Source: Glycine soja
Taxonomy: Eukaryota; Streptophyta; Magnoliopsida; Fabales; Fabaceae
Length of the DNA: 64,000 nt
Reading direction: 5' to 3'
NCBI RefSeq assembly: GCF_004193775.1
Contig: NC_041011.1
Location: 41,299,167 to 41,363,166 of the forward strand
Positions 25,954 to 36,158 of the stretch are shown here, piece after piece (positions within the stretch are counted from its first letter, which is position 1; the number at the start of each line of letters is the position of its first letter). A model generated the notes under the pieces. That model made no database searches, was not told the origin of the DNA, and worked only from the letters and a program-made list of their open reading frames with translations. The position numbers and the translations under genes are program-made.

Positions 25954-28282
25954 AGCTAACAAAGGGGCGTCAATGAATAATAATATTCTTTGAAATGATG
26001 AGTAGGTGACGGCGGAAGCAGAGCAAGGGGGACCCACCTTGCGTTGCCTCGCCGTGAAGGAATGATGGGGTTAGGGTGGATAATTAATGAAATAATGGAG
26101 GGAAAGTGTGGAACATGCATGGAAAAGGGAGGGGATAGTGTGTTCTAATATTTGGGGGGTTTGAGTTGTGACTTTGAGATTCCACCGTCCATTTGTAACT
26201 GTCAGCAACGACATTGTAGGAAGAAGGTGTGCAATATTTAGTAGGCTATGTTGTGTGTCGTTGTGCTTCATTATTGAAGGGTACAGCTACATTCGGGTGA
26301 AAATCTTTGGGATGTACTAACAATAATTAATTAATAGGGTTTCCGTTATTCCACTCGTGCCTAATGGTGCTTCGACTGATTTAGTGTTGTTATCGCTTAA
26401 GCACAAGATGTCTCTAACTATGTCTACACGTGCATGATGATGCAATAGAAATTGCATGCACGTAGGGAAATATATACCCGTCGAACAATAAAGGAAGGAA
26501 ACATACCCCATTTGGCGCATGGAATCATTGTAGCAAGCACTTTTGATTTCTCTTTTTTAGATCAAAAGGAGTCCACAAGGCCAGGCTTGAACATGTCAAA
26601 TTCTATGGAATTGGACCTTAATATTTTCGCAAATTCCATGTTCAGCACATGGCATGTAAAATTAGAAAGAAAAAAAAAAACAGAACATGTCATTCGATTC
26701 TCTGTTCATGCAATCAGATCCAATTGTTAGTTCTATACATTAAAGATTAAGCTTAAATTCTATCTTCAATCTTTTATTTATACTTTTCATGAAAATAATT
26801 AAGTTCAAATGATTTACCTAAAATTATAATTAAATTACTTTTAACTCTCTATCACTACCAATTACCATACATTTTTTTGGATTCAAAACCATACATAGTT
26901 TATATCGTCCGAAAAGTCAATTATTATAGTATGAAATTAAAACCCCTATTCTCTAATGTTGTTTAATTCAATTTTTTTAAAAAAATTATGATGGAAAAAA
27001 AATAATTGTGGGTTGCCAAATATATAGTTTATCCCTTTAAGTCTTATTTTTCTATAGCTTTCCCTCTCGGAATTTAGTTTCTTATTATATCCATTTTCAC
27101 ACATACACACACAAAAAAGAAAAAAAACAGTGTCACAGTATTATATCGTAAATTATGTTTATAGGAAAAAAAAAGTGTCACATTCTATAATAACTTATAT
27201 ACTTATTTATTTTGTAATGTTCTTTCAGCTAGCTATCAATTTTAAAATAAGTCTATATATGTTACAGTAATTATGCATAAACATCTCTTTTTTATACAAA
27301 CATTTTATTTCATATTAGTTCTTCTCTCTATATTTTTTTAATTGTCACATTATATATCCTATATTTTTTCATTTTTTTCCGTTTCTTTAGACATTGATAT
27401 TACTGTACTTTATATTTAAGCTCATCATTAGGTAATTTGTTAATAGCTACTCCTGTTATACTGGATCAAGCATTTTCAAAACTGCATAGTACTGTTGAAG
27501 CTTAGGTATGTTATTTTGTTTCTTTCATATTCAATGTGAGGTAAAGATTAAGGTCTTTTCCGGTGACATATTTCGTTGGATAAGATTTTAACCAATGAAA
27601 TCATTTAGTTTATTTTATAAAAAAAATGCTATAAAATAATGTCCACAAATAATAAATGAATTGAAGTATATATTCGATTGATACTATAGCGTTGAATCTC
27701 ATCAATGAAGAGAATCCCAATCCTAGCGGGAAATGATAGATTGTCACTCCTTCCCCCATATTATATGGAAATGGAATGCTAAATATGGCTCAGGCTCGCC
27801 AGTTTTGGATTCAAAGAATATCGCAAATTGTAACAAATCATTTACAACCATTTACTATTCTCACTCCCTGTCGTAACTCTCATCCATGAACGTTATCGTT
27901 ACTCGTCACAGGGGGCAAAACAAAAAAAAACTTCCAAAATCCGAATTCAGAACAAAAGAGAAAACCATAGTAACTCCTCGTAGTACCAAAAAGATAAAAA
28001 TAATTAAAATCATAAAACTCAACCCTTTTTTTCCTCTTGCCTGGTTTGGTTCGTTCCCACCAATCCAGGTAGGTTGTTTCACACCTGCGTGAACGATCGA
28101 TGCTTCTGATTTCAACCATAGCTTGTTGTTAATTGCCGGCGTACAGGAAAACGGAAAGGAAAAACCCCTTTTTTTAATTCATTCATTCTCGTCTCGTAAC
28201 TCGTCACATCACACCCATAATCTTTTCCTGTACGCCCCATCGTGTGTGATCTTCTTTTACACTTTTCCATTCATTTTCAACC
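25954..28282. other. Intergenic between divergent DUF1685 and receptor-kinase genes
   Basis: The region between two divergently transcribed genes contains both promoters. 26040-26260 is the probable leader/promoter side of DUF1685. 27850-28282 is less AT-rich and looks like the receptor-kinase leader, with pyrimidine runs. No other gene was recognised. Confidence 0.5.
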
Positions 28283-30871
28283 ATGTACATCCACGTGTGT
28301 CTTTGGTTGGTGTTATGTTTCCCTGTTTTCTTAAACGCCGTACCCCCCGACAAAGGTGGCGGCGATTCCTTGATGTTGGGGTGTGGATTAGGCGAAGGTG
28401 GAGGCAAAGATAGCGACGGAAGACAATGGACGCCCGACAACAAATACCTCTCTGGTGGCAATTCCGTCACTTCCAAAGCCTCTTTCCAAGACCCTTCGCT
28501 TTTGTCCGAGGTTCCGTACATGACATCTCGTGTTTTCACCTCCGAAGCAACCTACAAGTTCCCCGTTAAACTCGACAAACGTTACTGGCTCAGGCTCCAT
28601 TTCTACCCTGCAGTTTACAACACCTTCGACCCCGTCAATTCATATTTCTCCGTCACAGCAAACAGCGTTACGCTTCTTTCCAATTTCAGCGCCTCCATCA
28701 CATGCCAAGCTCTCTCCCAAGCCTACCTCGACAGAGAGTATTCCCTCGCGCCTTTGGATTCGGACACTCTCTCCCTTACCTTCAAACCCTCTGGGAAACA
28801 GAATGGTGCTTTCGCTTTTGTTAATGGGATTCAACTTATTGAAATGCCGGAGTTGTTTGATTCGGCTCCTATGGTGGGGTACTCCGACCAAACCATGGAT
28901 ACAAAAAGTTTTCATTTTCAGACAATGTTCAGATTAAATGTTGGTGGACAATTTATATCTCCGAAACAAGATTCTGGTCTAAGCAGAATGTGGTACGATG
29001 ATACACCTTATTTATACGGTGCTGCCACTGGTGTCACCAACCACGCTACCAAGGATGTCAAAATTGACTACAAAACCATGCCACAGAACATTGCTCCTCC
29101 TATTGTGTACTCTACTTCAAGATCCATGGGGAACAATAAGGACGTCAACATGGGGTTCAATCTCACGTGGATCTTCCATGTTGATCCGGGTTCGATGTAC
29201 CTTACACGATTGCATTTTTGTGACTATTACTATTCCAAGGTGAATGAAATTGTTTTCAAAATCTTCATCAACAATCAAACAGCGGAGGCTGAAGCTGATG
29301 TGATTGGGTGGACAGGAGGTAAAGGAGTGGCAACTTATAAAGATTATGTGATATATGTGAAAGATGAGGCAGGTGATGATCAACTCTGGCTTGCTTTGCA
29401 CCCTGCACCTGAAACGGAGCCAGAATTTTATGATTCGTTACTTAATGGGGTGGAGGTGTTCAAGCTCAATGACACGGATTTATCTGGTCCCAATCCTCAA
29501 CCTTCGGAGATGTTGATTGAACATGAGGAGCATGCAAAGACTTTCCAAAACAAACATGGTAGTAATAAGACTTTTGTTATTGGCAGTGCTGCAGGGGGTG
29601 CTGCAGGTTTTGCCTTAATGGCTGCAATAATTGTTGTTGTTCAACACCAAAAGAAAAAGAGAGCTCCGGGATCGTACAGCACATCAAGCTGGCTACCTAT
29701 TTATGGGAATACGCACACCGCAGGCACCAAAACCACAGGGTCAGGGAAGAGTGTTGGCAGTGCCAACATATCAGCCATGGCTCAAGGATTGTGTCGCTAT
29801 TTCTCCTTGCAAGAGATGAAGGAAGCGACCAAGAATTTCGACGAGTCCAATGTGATAGGGGTAGGAGGGTTTGGAAAGGTTTACAAGGGTGTTATTGATA
29901 ATGGGTTCAAAGTGGCAATCAAAAGATCGAACCCGCAATCAGAACAAGGAGTGAACGAGTTCCAGACTGAGATTGAGATGTTGTCCAAGTTGAGACACAA
30001 GCATCTGGTGTCCTTGATAGGTTTTTGCGAGGAGGATGATGAGATGTGTTTGGTTTATGACTACATGGCACTTGGCACCATGAGGGAACACCTTTACAAG
30101 GGAAACAAGCCATTAGACACACTATCTTGGAAGCAAAGGTTGGAGATTTGCATTGGAGCTGCAAGAGGCCTTCACTACCTTCACACGGGTGCAAAGTACA
30201 CCATCATTCATAGAGATGTCAAAACAACCAACATTCTCCTTGATGAAAATTGGGTTGCCAAGGTTTCAGATTTTGGACTTTCCAAAACGGGTCCAAACAT
30301 GAACCAAGGTCATGTTAGTACTGTGGTGAAGGGTAGCTTTGGATACTTGGATCCTGAATATTTTAGGAGGCAACAGTTGACTGAGAAATCGGATGTGTAC
30401 TCATTTGGGGTTGTTTTGTTTGAGGCACTTTGTTCAAGGCCTGCTCTCAATCCTAGCCTTGCAAAGGAACAGGTAAGCCTTGCGGAATGGGCATTGTACA
30501 ACAAAAGAAGAGGAACACTTGAGGACATCATTGACCCCAACATCAAAGGACAGATCAACCCTGAAAGCTTGAAAAAGTTTGCTGATGCAGCTGAGAAGTG
30601 TGTGTCTGATCTTGGTTTCGAACGCCCCTCCATGAATGATCTCTTGTGGAATCTCGAATTTGCTCTCAATGTGCAACAAAACCCCGATGGTAAAACTCAC
30701 GAACCGCGTCTTGATGAAAGTGAGTTTGAAGAAGTAAACTTGGAAAACAATGACATGGCAGCTCACTACAAAAACCTTAGCCTTGGAAGTGAGCATGACC
30801 TTAGCCACGAGTCCAGTAGTGATAACCATGCTTCCATCTTCTCGCAAATTGCCAATCCAAAAGGACGATGA
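28283..30871 (+). CDS. CrRLK1L receptor-like kinase, ANXUR/FERONIA clade
   Basis: Intronless, 862 residues, as usual for this family. It has a signal peptide (about 1-19), tandem malectin-like extracellular domains (about 30-400), a transmembrane segment at about 431-453 followed by KKKR, and a Ser/Thr kinase at about 520-800. Kinase motifs seen: glycine loop VGGFGKV (527-533), VAIK with Lys547, HRDVKTTNILL with Asp645, DFG at 663, and GSFGYLDPEYFRRQQL in the activation segment. The tail ends FSQIANPKGR, a signature shared with ANXUR1/2. The kinase section is closest by eye to ANXUR1/2. Those act with FERONIA-like partners as RALF-peptide receptors that keep pollen tubes intact. Family members bind cell-wall components through the malectin-like domains. 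All catalytic residues are intact. The exact orthologue (ANX1, ANX2 or another clade member) cannot be fixed without a tree. Confidence 0.95.
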   Translation: MYIHVCLWLVLCFPVFLNAVPPDKGGGDSLMLGCGLGEGGGKDSDGRQWTPDNKYLSGGNSVTSKASFQDPSLLSEVPYMTSRVFTSEATYKFPVKLDKRYWLRLHFYPAVYNTFDPVNSYFSVTANSVTLLSNFSASITCQALSQAYLDREYSLAPLDSDTLSLTFKPSGKQNGAFAFVNGIQLIEMPELFDSAPMVGYSDQTMDTKSFHFQTMFRLNVGGQFISPKQDSGLSRMWYDDTPYLYGAATGVTNHATKDVKIDYKTMPQNIAPPIVYSTSRSMGNNKDVNMGFNLTWIFHVDPGSMYLTRLHFCDYYYSKVNEIVFKIFINNQTAEAEADVIGWTGGKGVATYKDYVIYVKDEAGDDQLWLALHPAPETEPEFYDSLLNGVEVFKLNDTDLSGPNPQPSEMLIEHEEHAKTFQNKHGSNKTFVIGSAAGGAAGFALMAAIIVVVQHQKKKRAPGSYSTSSWLPIYGNTHTAGTKTTGSGKSVGSANISAMAQGLCRYFSLQEMKEATKNFDESNVIGVGGFGKVYKGVIDNGFKVAIKRSNPQSEQGVNEFQTEIEMLSKLRHKHLVSLIGFCEEDDEMCLVYDYMALGTMREHLYKGNKPLDTLSWKQRLEICIGAARGLHYLHTGAKYTIIHRDVKTTNILLDENWVAKVSDFGLSKTGPNMNQGHVSTVVKGSFGYLDPEYFRRQQLTEKSDVYSFGVVLFEALCSRPALNPSLAKEQVSLAEWALYNKRRGTLEDIIDPNIKGQINPESLKKFADAAEKCVSDLGFERPSMNDLLWNLEFALNVQQNPDGKTHEPRLDESEFEEVNLENNDMAAHYKNLSLGSEHDLSHESSSDNHASIFSQIANPKGR

Positions 30872-32763
30872 AGATAAATCACAAATGCTCCAAATGATCG
30901 CTTTGCTATAACAAAAAGCTCCATGCTTTAAGGAAGCCAGGGAATTCAAGATTACAAAGAGTATACAGAGTTTTATTGCTCTTTCCATTTATTGCCTCTT
31001 CTTCTTCTTCTTCTTCTTCTTCTTTGTTTTTCCCCCTTGTTATCACGTTAAATAGCTTATTAAGTCTGGTTGTGTATAACATAATAGCAACCTGTTGTAT
31101 AAAAAGGCAGAAAAATCAAGCTCACCCTGCTTGTTATGTACAATATAGCTGATATATATAATATCATTTACAGTTTATCAGAATCAGTATTGTTTCTGCA
31201 AAATCAGCACTGTCAGGATTTAGATTATGTATATGTGAACTGTAATAATGGAAAGAACTTGGGAATTCGGATTCCTTCTTAATCTATATCACTCCATCAA
31301 GTAAATTGTGGTAGAATTGTAGGTAACGCTACTTTTTCATTTCTTGTATTTTGCTTGCCTAAGTTCAACTTGAAATGTGAAAAAAATATAAACAACTTGA
31401 AATTGTGTTAGTTGTGCTAGGAACTAGGAAAAAAAGTTAGAGAGAGAGAAAACAAAAATGTAATAAGTAATAATGGAATAGAAAAAAATATATAAGAAAA
31501 CAATTACATAAAAGTAAGATGAAGGATAGACAGAGTTAAAACCTATACTTTCATATCATATTTGTGGGTGGATTGGATGAAAGGAATAGAAAAATAAAAG
31601 AAAAGAAAAAGTAATATATATGATATATGATATTATTTTTTCTTCTTTAAAAAAAAACAAATATATGAGGGTAATGTTTTGGTCCTAATAATAAGAAGAG
31701 TGTAGATCTTCTAAAGTATAATGGTGCAGTATTTGCTAAAGTAACAACATTATTGACTCATACAATAGTCAGTCCGCTCTCCGCATAAAATACATTAGGT
31801 TACACTAATAATACAAATAATTTTGACGCCTGTAAATCAATGATCATTTATAAGCAATACTTAAGAACACTAAAAGGCAAAGGTGCCTGAAGTTACCTTT
31901 TACAGTCTAATCAATTTGATAGAGGTGCATGAAGATGAAATTATATGGATGACATATCCCTTCTTTGGAAGCACCTTGGTACTACATGCCTCAGGTGCAG
32001 GTCGAGATGCAGCACACAATTGTCAATTTGTGGACCTACTTTGGTCATGCTTGGAGGCAGGTTGCCAGCTCTACCAAAACCACAAACTAGATCGTCCATC
32101 TGCCTCAAGAACTGATAAGTGAAATCTTGTGGGTTTCAGTGAAGTTGCTTATTCATTGCAAATGTGTTTGTAATTCATGGATATCTCACATCTTTGATGC
32201 TCACTGATAATGAAGAATATAAATGAAATAATGAGAATGATGAATTTATGCAAGAAATTAGCAAGTCGTGTAGCAGAGGCAGCATTAGAGTGCTCTTCCA
32301 ATATTCTTCGAGATGTCCTTTTCATGCTTATTTTTTGTGGAGCATTCCTGTTACACACTTGGGAAAAAAAACGTGAGTTTTTCCAAAAGATAGTAAAACA
32401 TTTTCAGTGCCAAAACTCACATTTCATTGCGTACAAAATACTGTTTACCATTAGGAACACCCATTGCAAGATGGTCGATAAATAGTGGGATAGGTAAGGA
32501 TTATAATAAACCATCAGGGGACGTGCCCATATATTTTAGTCGTTGACAAATGTCACAAGATCTCACAAACACCATGATAGTCTTCTTCATTCCTACCCAA
32601 TATAAATTTGCAATTAATCTTCAATAAGTTCAAAGATATCCATAATGTAAAATTTGCTAGTATCCAGAGAAAAATTTGCGACTTGATGTCTTCCAACGTA
32701 AATTTCCGTATGATATCTCCAACGTTGCATGTTCAGTGAAAATTTGTGAATCTTAACATAAAG
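30872..32763. other. Receptor-kinase 3' UTR and intergenic DNA
   Basis: 3' UTR to roughly 31200, then AT-rich DNA. The stretch 31960-32500 is less AT-rich and holds short ORFs on both strands, but no domain was recognised. Confidence 0.45.
30998..31024. repeat. (CTT)n microsatellite in receptor-kinase 3' UTR
   Basis: A run of about eight or nine CTT units some 130 bases after the stop codon. Confidence 0.9.
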
Positions 32764-33530
32764 TCTAGGGTGGAAATGAGTCAAGTCAAACCAAGCTTTA
32801 CTAGACTTGAGCTCGACTTGAGTTAAATACACAAAGTTTGAGTTTGACTCATTACCTGTTATAGGCTATTTTTAAAGGCTCGATTTGGCTGGTTTGGCCT
32901 ACGAGCCTATTTAAAAGTCTGTTTAAAGACATATTTAATCAATTAATTGTTTTAAAACCTAGTAAAATACTAACTAAAAAAAGAAACTTATAAAATTCTG
33001 CATAAGTAATGTACAAATCCAAAAATAATTTATAAACAAAATCATATTGAATTCAAGTTATTTAAACACAAAGTATATCAAAAGAAAATGAAAAAAAAGA
33101 GCATAATATTAAAAAATATGTGGATTAGAGATCATTTATACTAATATAGCCAAATAAAAATATTTAAATTGTCTAAAAATGTCTTTACAAAACATTCTTT
33201 TCTTTAGAAGTATTAATCTGATTGCATTATCCTTTTAACTTGAACTTTTTTTCTTTTTGAAAATTGTCCACATGTAAGTGAACTCTCTAAGCACTTTATG
33301 TCACTTCATCCTTGTCATTCATAATGCCATAAGAATGATATAGATAATAGTTATTATTATTATTATTATTATTTAAACAAGTCGGTTTGTCAAGCTTAAC
33401 AAGTTTTTTTTTATAATTTGACTTTGACATTTTTATCTAAAAAAACTTTTTAAAAAATTTGAGTTTCGCCTTTATAGCAAACAAGGCAAACCGAGTCGAG
33501 CCTTAAATAGACCGAACCATATACCCCTAA
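32764..33530. mobile_element. Possible non-autonomous hAT-like element
   Basis: The left side TAGGGTGGAAATGAGTCAAG, with GAGCTCGACTTGAGTT after it, mirrors the right side CGAGTCGAGCCTTAAATAG and ACCATATACCCCTA. The ends are therefore rough inverted repeats beginning TAGGG(G)T. The wording (TCGAGC, GAGTCGAG, AAGGCTCGA) is typical of dispersed hAT-like MITEs of plants. An 8-bp target duplication could not be matched, and no ORF is present. Confidence 0.4.
33354..33373. repeat. (TTA)n microsatellite
   Basis: A short uninterrupted ATT/TTA trinucleotide run inside the possible hAT-like element. Confidence 0.85.
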
Positions 33531-34330
33531 CAAGCAGCTCATGGATACTCAAACACTATTCAATCAATACTAAATCAAGGCATTTAGTTTCTATTTTTAG
33601 CCCATTTTTATTTTACATTAAGTTTCACTAAAGCCGCACTTAAGTTTGCTTAACTTGCAAGTCGGAGCAAAATTCCTACAATTTAAATGAGTTAAAAAAA
33701 ATCACGGCCATATACTGTGCAAATTTCAGGTTACTCATGTTGTTCACAAGCCCAAATCCAAATGTCTAGCTCTAGATACAATTTTGGTTCCCTAATTTGG
33801 CTCAATCTATAATTTTGATAAAAATAGAGACTACTTAATCATTTTATTTTTAAAAAATCCTTATTTTCGTCCAATATTCAAATTTGTCCAAAATGTTTTG
33901 TGTTTGACCAGAAAAACATGTGGAAACACATCCTACACTTTTTAATTTTTTGTTTGTTTGTATATTTTAAATTTGAAATAAATCATAAATTAAATTATAA
34001 ATTACATTTTAATTAAAACGATATATATAACCATTATATATAATTTACTAAAAATTAAAAACTTGTATTTAAGAATTAAGTTATATTTTTAGTTAACTGT
34101 ATAATTTTAATTTTTTATTTAATTATTATTACAATATTGAAATGATTAATTTAGATTTTTAATAATTATAAAAAAGTATGAAATTAATTATATATAATAT
34201 ATATAATAATATTATTGTAGTGAATGTATAGCTCGGGAGTATGGAGGCATGGACAAAGGATCAAGTATCCGAACCCGTCCCTTATTAAAGTAGGTTATTT
34301 TTTCCGTTAAAGTTTGGAATGGATTTAACG
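33531..34330. other. AT-rich flank of the MULE
   Basis: No coding features. The last 110 bases (GTATCCGAACCCGTCCC near 34265) look like TE-derived DNA into which the MULE inserted. Confidence 0.4.
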
Positions 34331-34340
34331 TGTATATGCA
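34331..34340 (+). repeat. Left target-site duplication of the MULE
   Basis: TGTATATGCA directly precedes the left terminal inverted repeat. The same ten bases directly follow the right one at 44369-44378. Confidence 0.93.
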
Positions 34341-34434
34341 GGTAAATTTCCCAGACTAGGGTTCATTTAGAAATTATTTCCCAGACTAGGGTTCTTTTTA
34401 AACAAATACCAGAGGGGTGCTGTTTTTTACGTAG
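34341..34434 (+). repeat. Left terminal inverted repeat of the MULE
   Basis: The 94 bp pair with 44275-44368 inverted. Differences are few and clustered around 34371-34393. The repeat itself contains TTTCCCAGACTAGGGTTC twice (34347 and 34379), so the terminal motif is doubled. Similarity continues patchily for another 150-200 bp, as in the shared CACGTGGC and GCTGGTTTGACCAGC blocks. Confidence 0.93.
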
Positions 34435-34443
34435 CAGCAGTGC

Positions 34444-34705
34444 ATGGCGCCAGTGGAGATGGCGCCTTCAACAGGGAAGAGCCACGTGGCATGTCGCCAC
34501 TGTGACTGGCGACAAAGGACTGCATATCGCAGGTCCTATTGGCGCATCCAGAGGTGCATGGAAGCGCTGGTTTGACCAGCGACTTCAGCACCTGCACTTC
34601 TGCAAACGTAGGCTGCAGCAGCTGCAGCTCTGCGGTCGTAGCTGGAAGGCGCCACTCGAGGTGGCGATTTGGGTGAGAGGGAGGCGCCAGTGATGTTGGC
34701 GTTTT
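34444..34705. promoter_or_regulatory. Left subterminal region dense in TGGCG/CGCCA motifs
   Basis: Ten copies of TGGCG or its complement CGCCA lie in about 260 bp, together with the palindrome GCGCTGGTTTGACCAGCG at about 34563. The region is markedly GC-richer than the rest of the element. In MULEs and other DNA transposons, subterminal repeats are usual binding sites for element-encoded proteins. That role here is inference. Confidence 0.6.
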
Positions 34706-34904
34706 CAGCTTCAGTGGGATTTAAAAGAAGGTGGTTGAAAGGGAGGCTCCAGTTCACGGTTGATTGTAAAATTTGTGTGTTGAAGGTGAAAAAGAAGGTG
34801 GTTGCTGTTGAGAGAGAGGTAGCTGGTGGTTGCTTGAGTGTTGAGAGTGGTGCTGATCAGTTTGTTGTCTTCTTCCATTTTATAAAAGCTTGTAAGTTAT
34901 ATAT

Positions 34905-35050
34905 TCAATATATTTTATATGTTTTATTTATGTACATGTTTATATTTTGATAAATGAATAATTTTAGGTAGTATAAGTCAATATATTTTATATGTTTTAT
35001 TTATGTACATGTTTATATTTTGATAAATGAATAATTTTAGGTAGTATAAG
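34905..35050 (+). repeat. 73-bp tandem duplication in the MULE leader
   Basis: Two copies (34905-34977 and 34978-35050) appear identical. Each begins TCAATATATTTTATATG and ends TTTTAGGTAGTATAAG. A degenerate third partial copy (GATAAATAAATAGTTTTAGG) follows near 35110. Confidence 0.95.
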
Positions 35051-35976
35051 ATAATAATTTTGTATAGGGCTCTTTGTATTGTTAATGTTATATATGCTAG
35101 ATTATATTTTGATAAATAAATAGTTTTAGGTAGTATAAGATTATAGTTTGAATTGTTAATGTTATATGGTAGATTAGATTTAGGTTTATATGATAAATTA
35201 GGAATACTTTTACATACTCTAAGTTATTAATTTTATATGGTAGATTAGGAATATTTTTAATTTTGATATGGTAGATTAGGAATATTTTTAATTTTGATAT
35301 GATAGATTAAGTTTAGTTGAAATTTTCCTTAAAATAGATTAGAAATAATTATAGATTAGCTTTAGTTTAAATGTTGTATATGGTAGATTACATTTAATTT
35401 AAATATTTAATATCATAGATTAAGAAAAATTGTATGTACGGGAAATTATTAATTTTAAATTAGGTTAGAATGAAATATTTTATATTACGTTAGTTTTAGT
35501 AATTATTAGACAAAATATGTTATGTTTAAATTATAGTAGTTTTACGTATTTAAAATTATTGATTTTGTATATTAAATTATATTACTCGTAATTATTTAAA
35601 GTCATTAATTTTGTATATGGTAAATTATTCATAGATTAAGAATAATTTTATGTAGTATAAATTATTAATTTTAAATTAGGTTAGAATTTAATTTTTTATA
35701 TTACGTTAGTTTTAGTTATTAATTTTTAGTTTTTTATATTACGTTAGTTAATAGTCGAAAATTTAATTATTAATTTTGTATATATATTATTTTAATTTTT
35801 AGTCGAAAATATAAATATTATATTATATATTGAAATTTATATTTGTATGTAATTTAATTTATTTATAGAATATATATGAATTAGGTTATTTGTATAATAT
35901 ATTTTGTTATTGAAATTAAAAAAATATAATTTATTAATTATGTAAAATTGTCTTTGGATGTAATTTAATTTATTTT

Positions 35977-36052
35977 GTATAATACATTTAAATTTTCGTG
36001 ATTGTATAATACATTTAAATTTCCGTGATTGTATAATACATTTAAATTTTCC
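35977..36052 (+). repeat. 27-bp tandem repeat, three copies
   Basis: GTATAATACATTTAAATTTT with CGTGATT following starts at 35977, 36004 and 36031. The last copy is partial, and the second has one C for T change. Confidence 0.9.
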
Positions 36053-36158
36053 TTATTTTAATTAAGTTTTTTTGTAAATATACTTAATTTGTGTATGTAT
36101 AATTAATGTATAAATTTTATCGTTAATGAATTGTTTTATATTTTATTTTGTAGGATCA

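Larger units (their letters stand above)
34892..36153 (+). other. Putative 5'-UTR intron of the PMD gene
   Basis: A strong donor (GCTT|GTAAGTTATAT at 34892) follows the GC-rich left end. A pyrimidine-rich acceptor (TTTTATTTTGTAG at 36153) lies five bases before the PMD ATG. The interval is extremely AT-rich with no ORF, as plant introns are. It would let transcription start in or next to the left TIR. It also contains a 27-bp repeat with three copies (35977, 36004, 36031). Inferred, not proven. Confidence 0.5.

Noticed and set aside
25631..25959. Plus-strand ORFs opposite the DUF1685 exon
   Set aside because: Arg- and Ser-rich shadows of the Ser tract and conserved exon on the other strand.
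30434..30988. 184-residue minus-strand ORF over the end of the receptor kinase
   Set aside because: It is antisense to a certain kinase exon, has no domain and no promoter-like context.
31883..32485. Two short ORFs of 79 and 91 residues between the receptor kinase and the MULE
   Set aside because: No recognisable family, no splice-linked partner exons and no conserved motif. Left as intergenic.
36126..36158. Upstream in-frame ATG (MNCFIFYFVGS) for the PMD gene
   Set aside because: The region reads as an intron end (TTTTATTTTGTAG) just before the ATG at 36159, so the upstream codons are probably spliced out.
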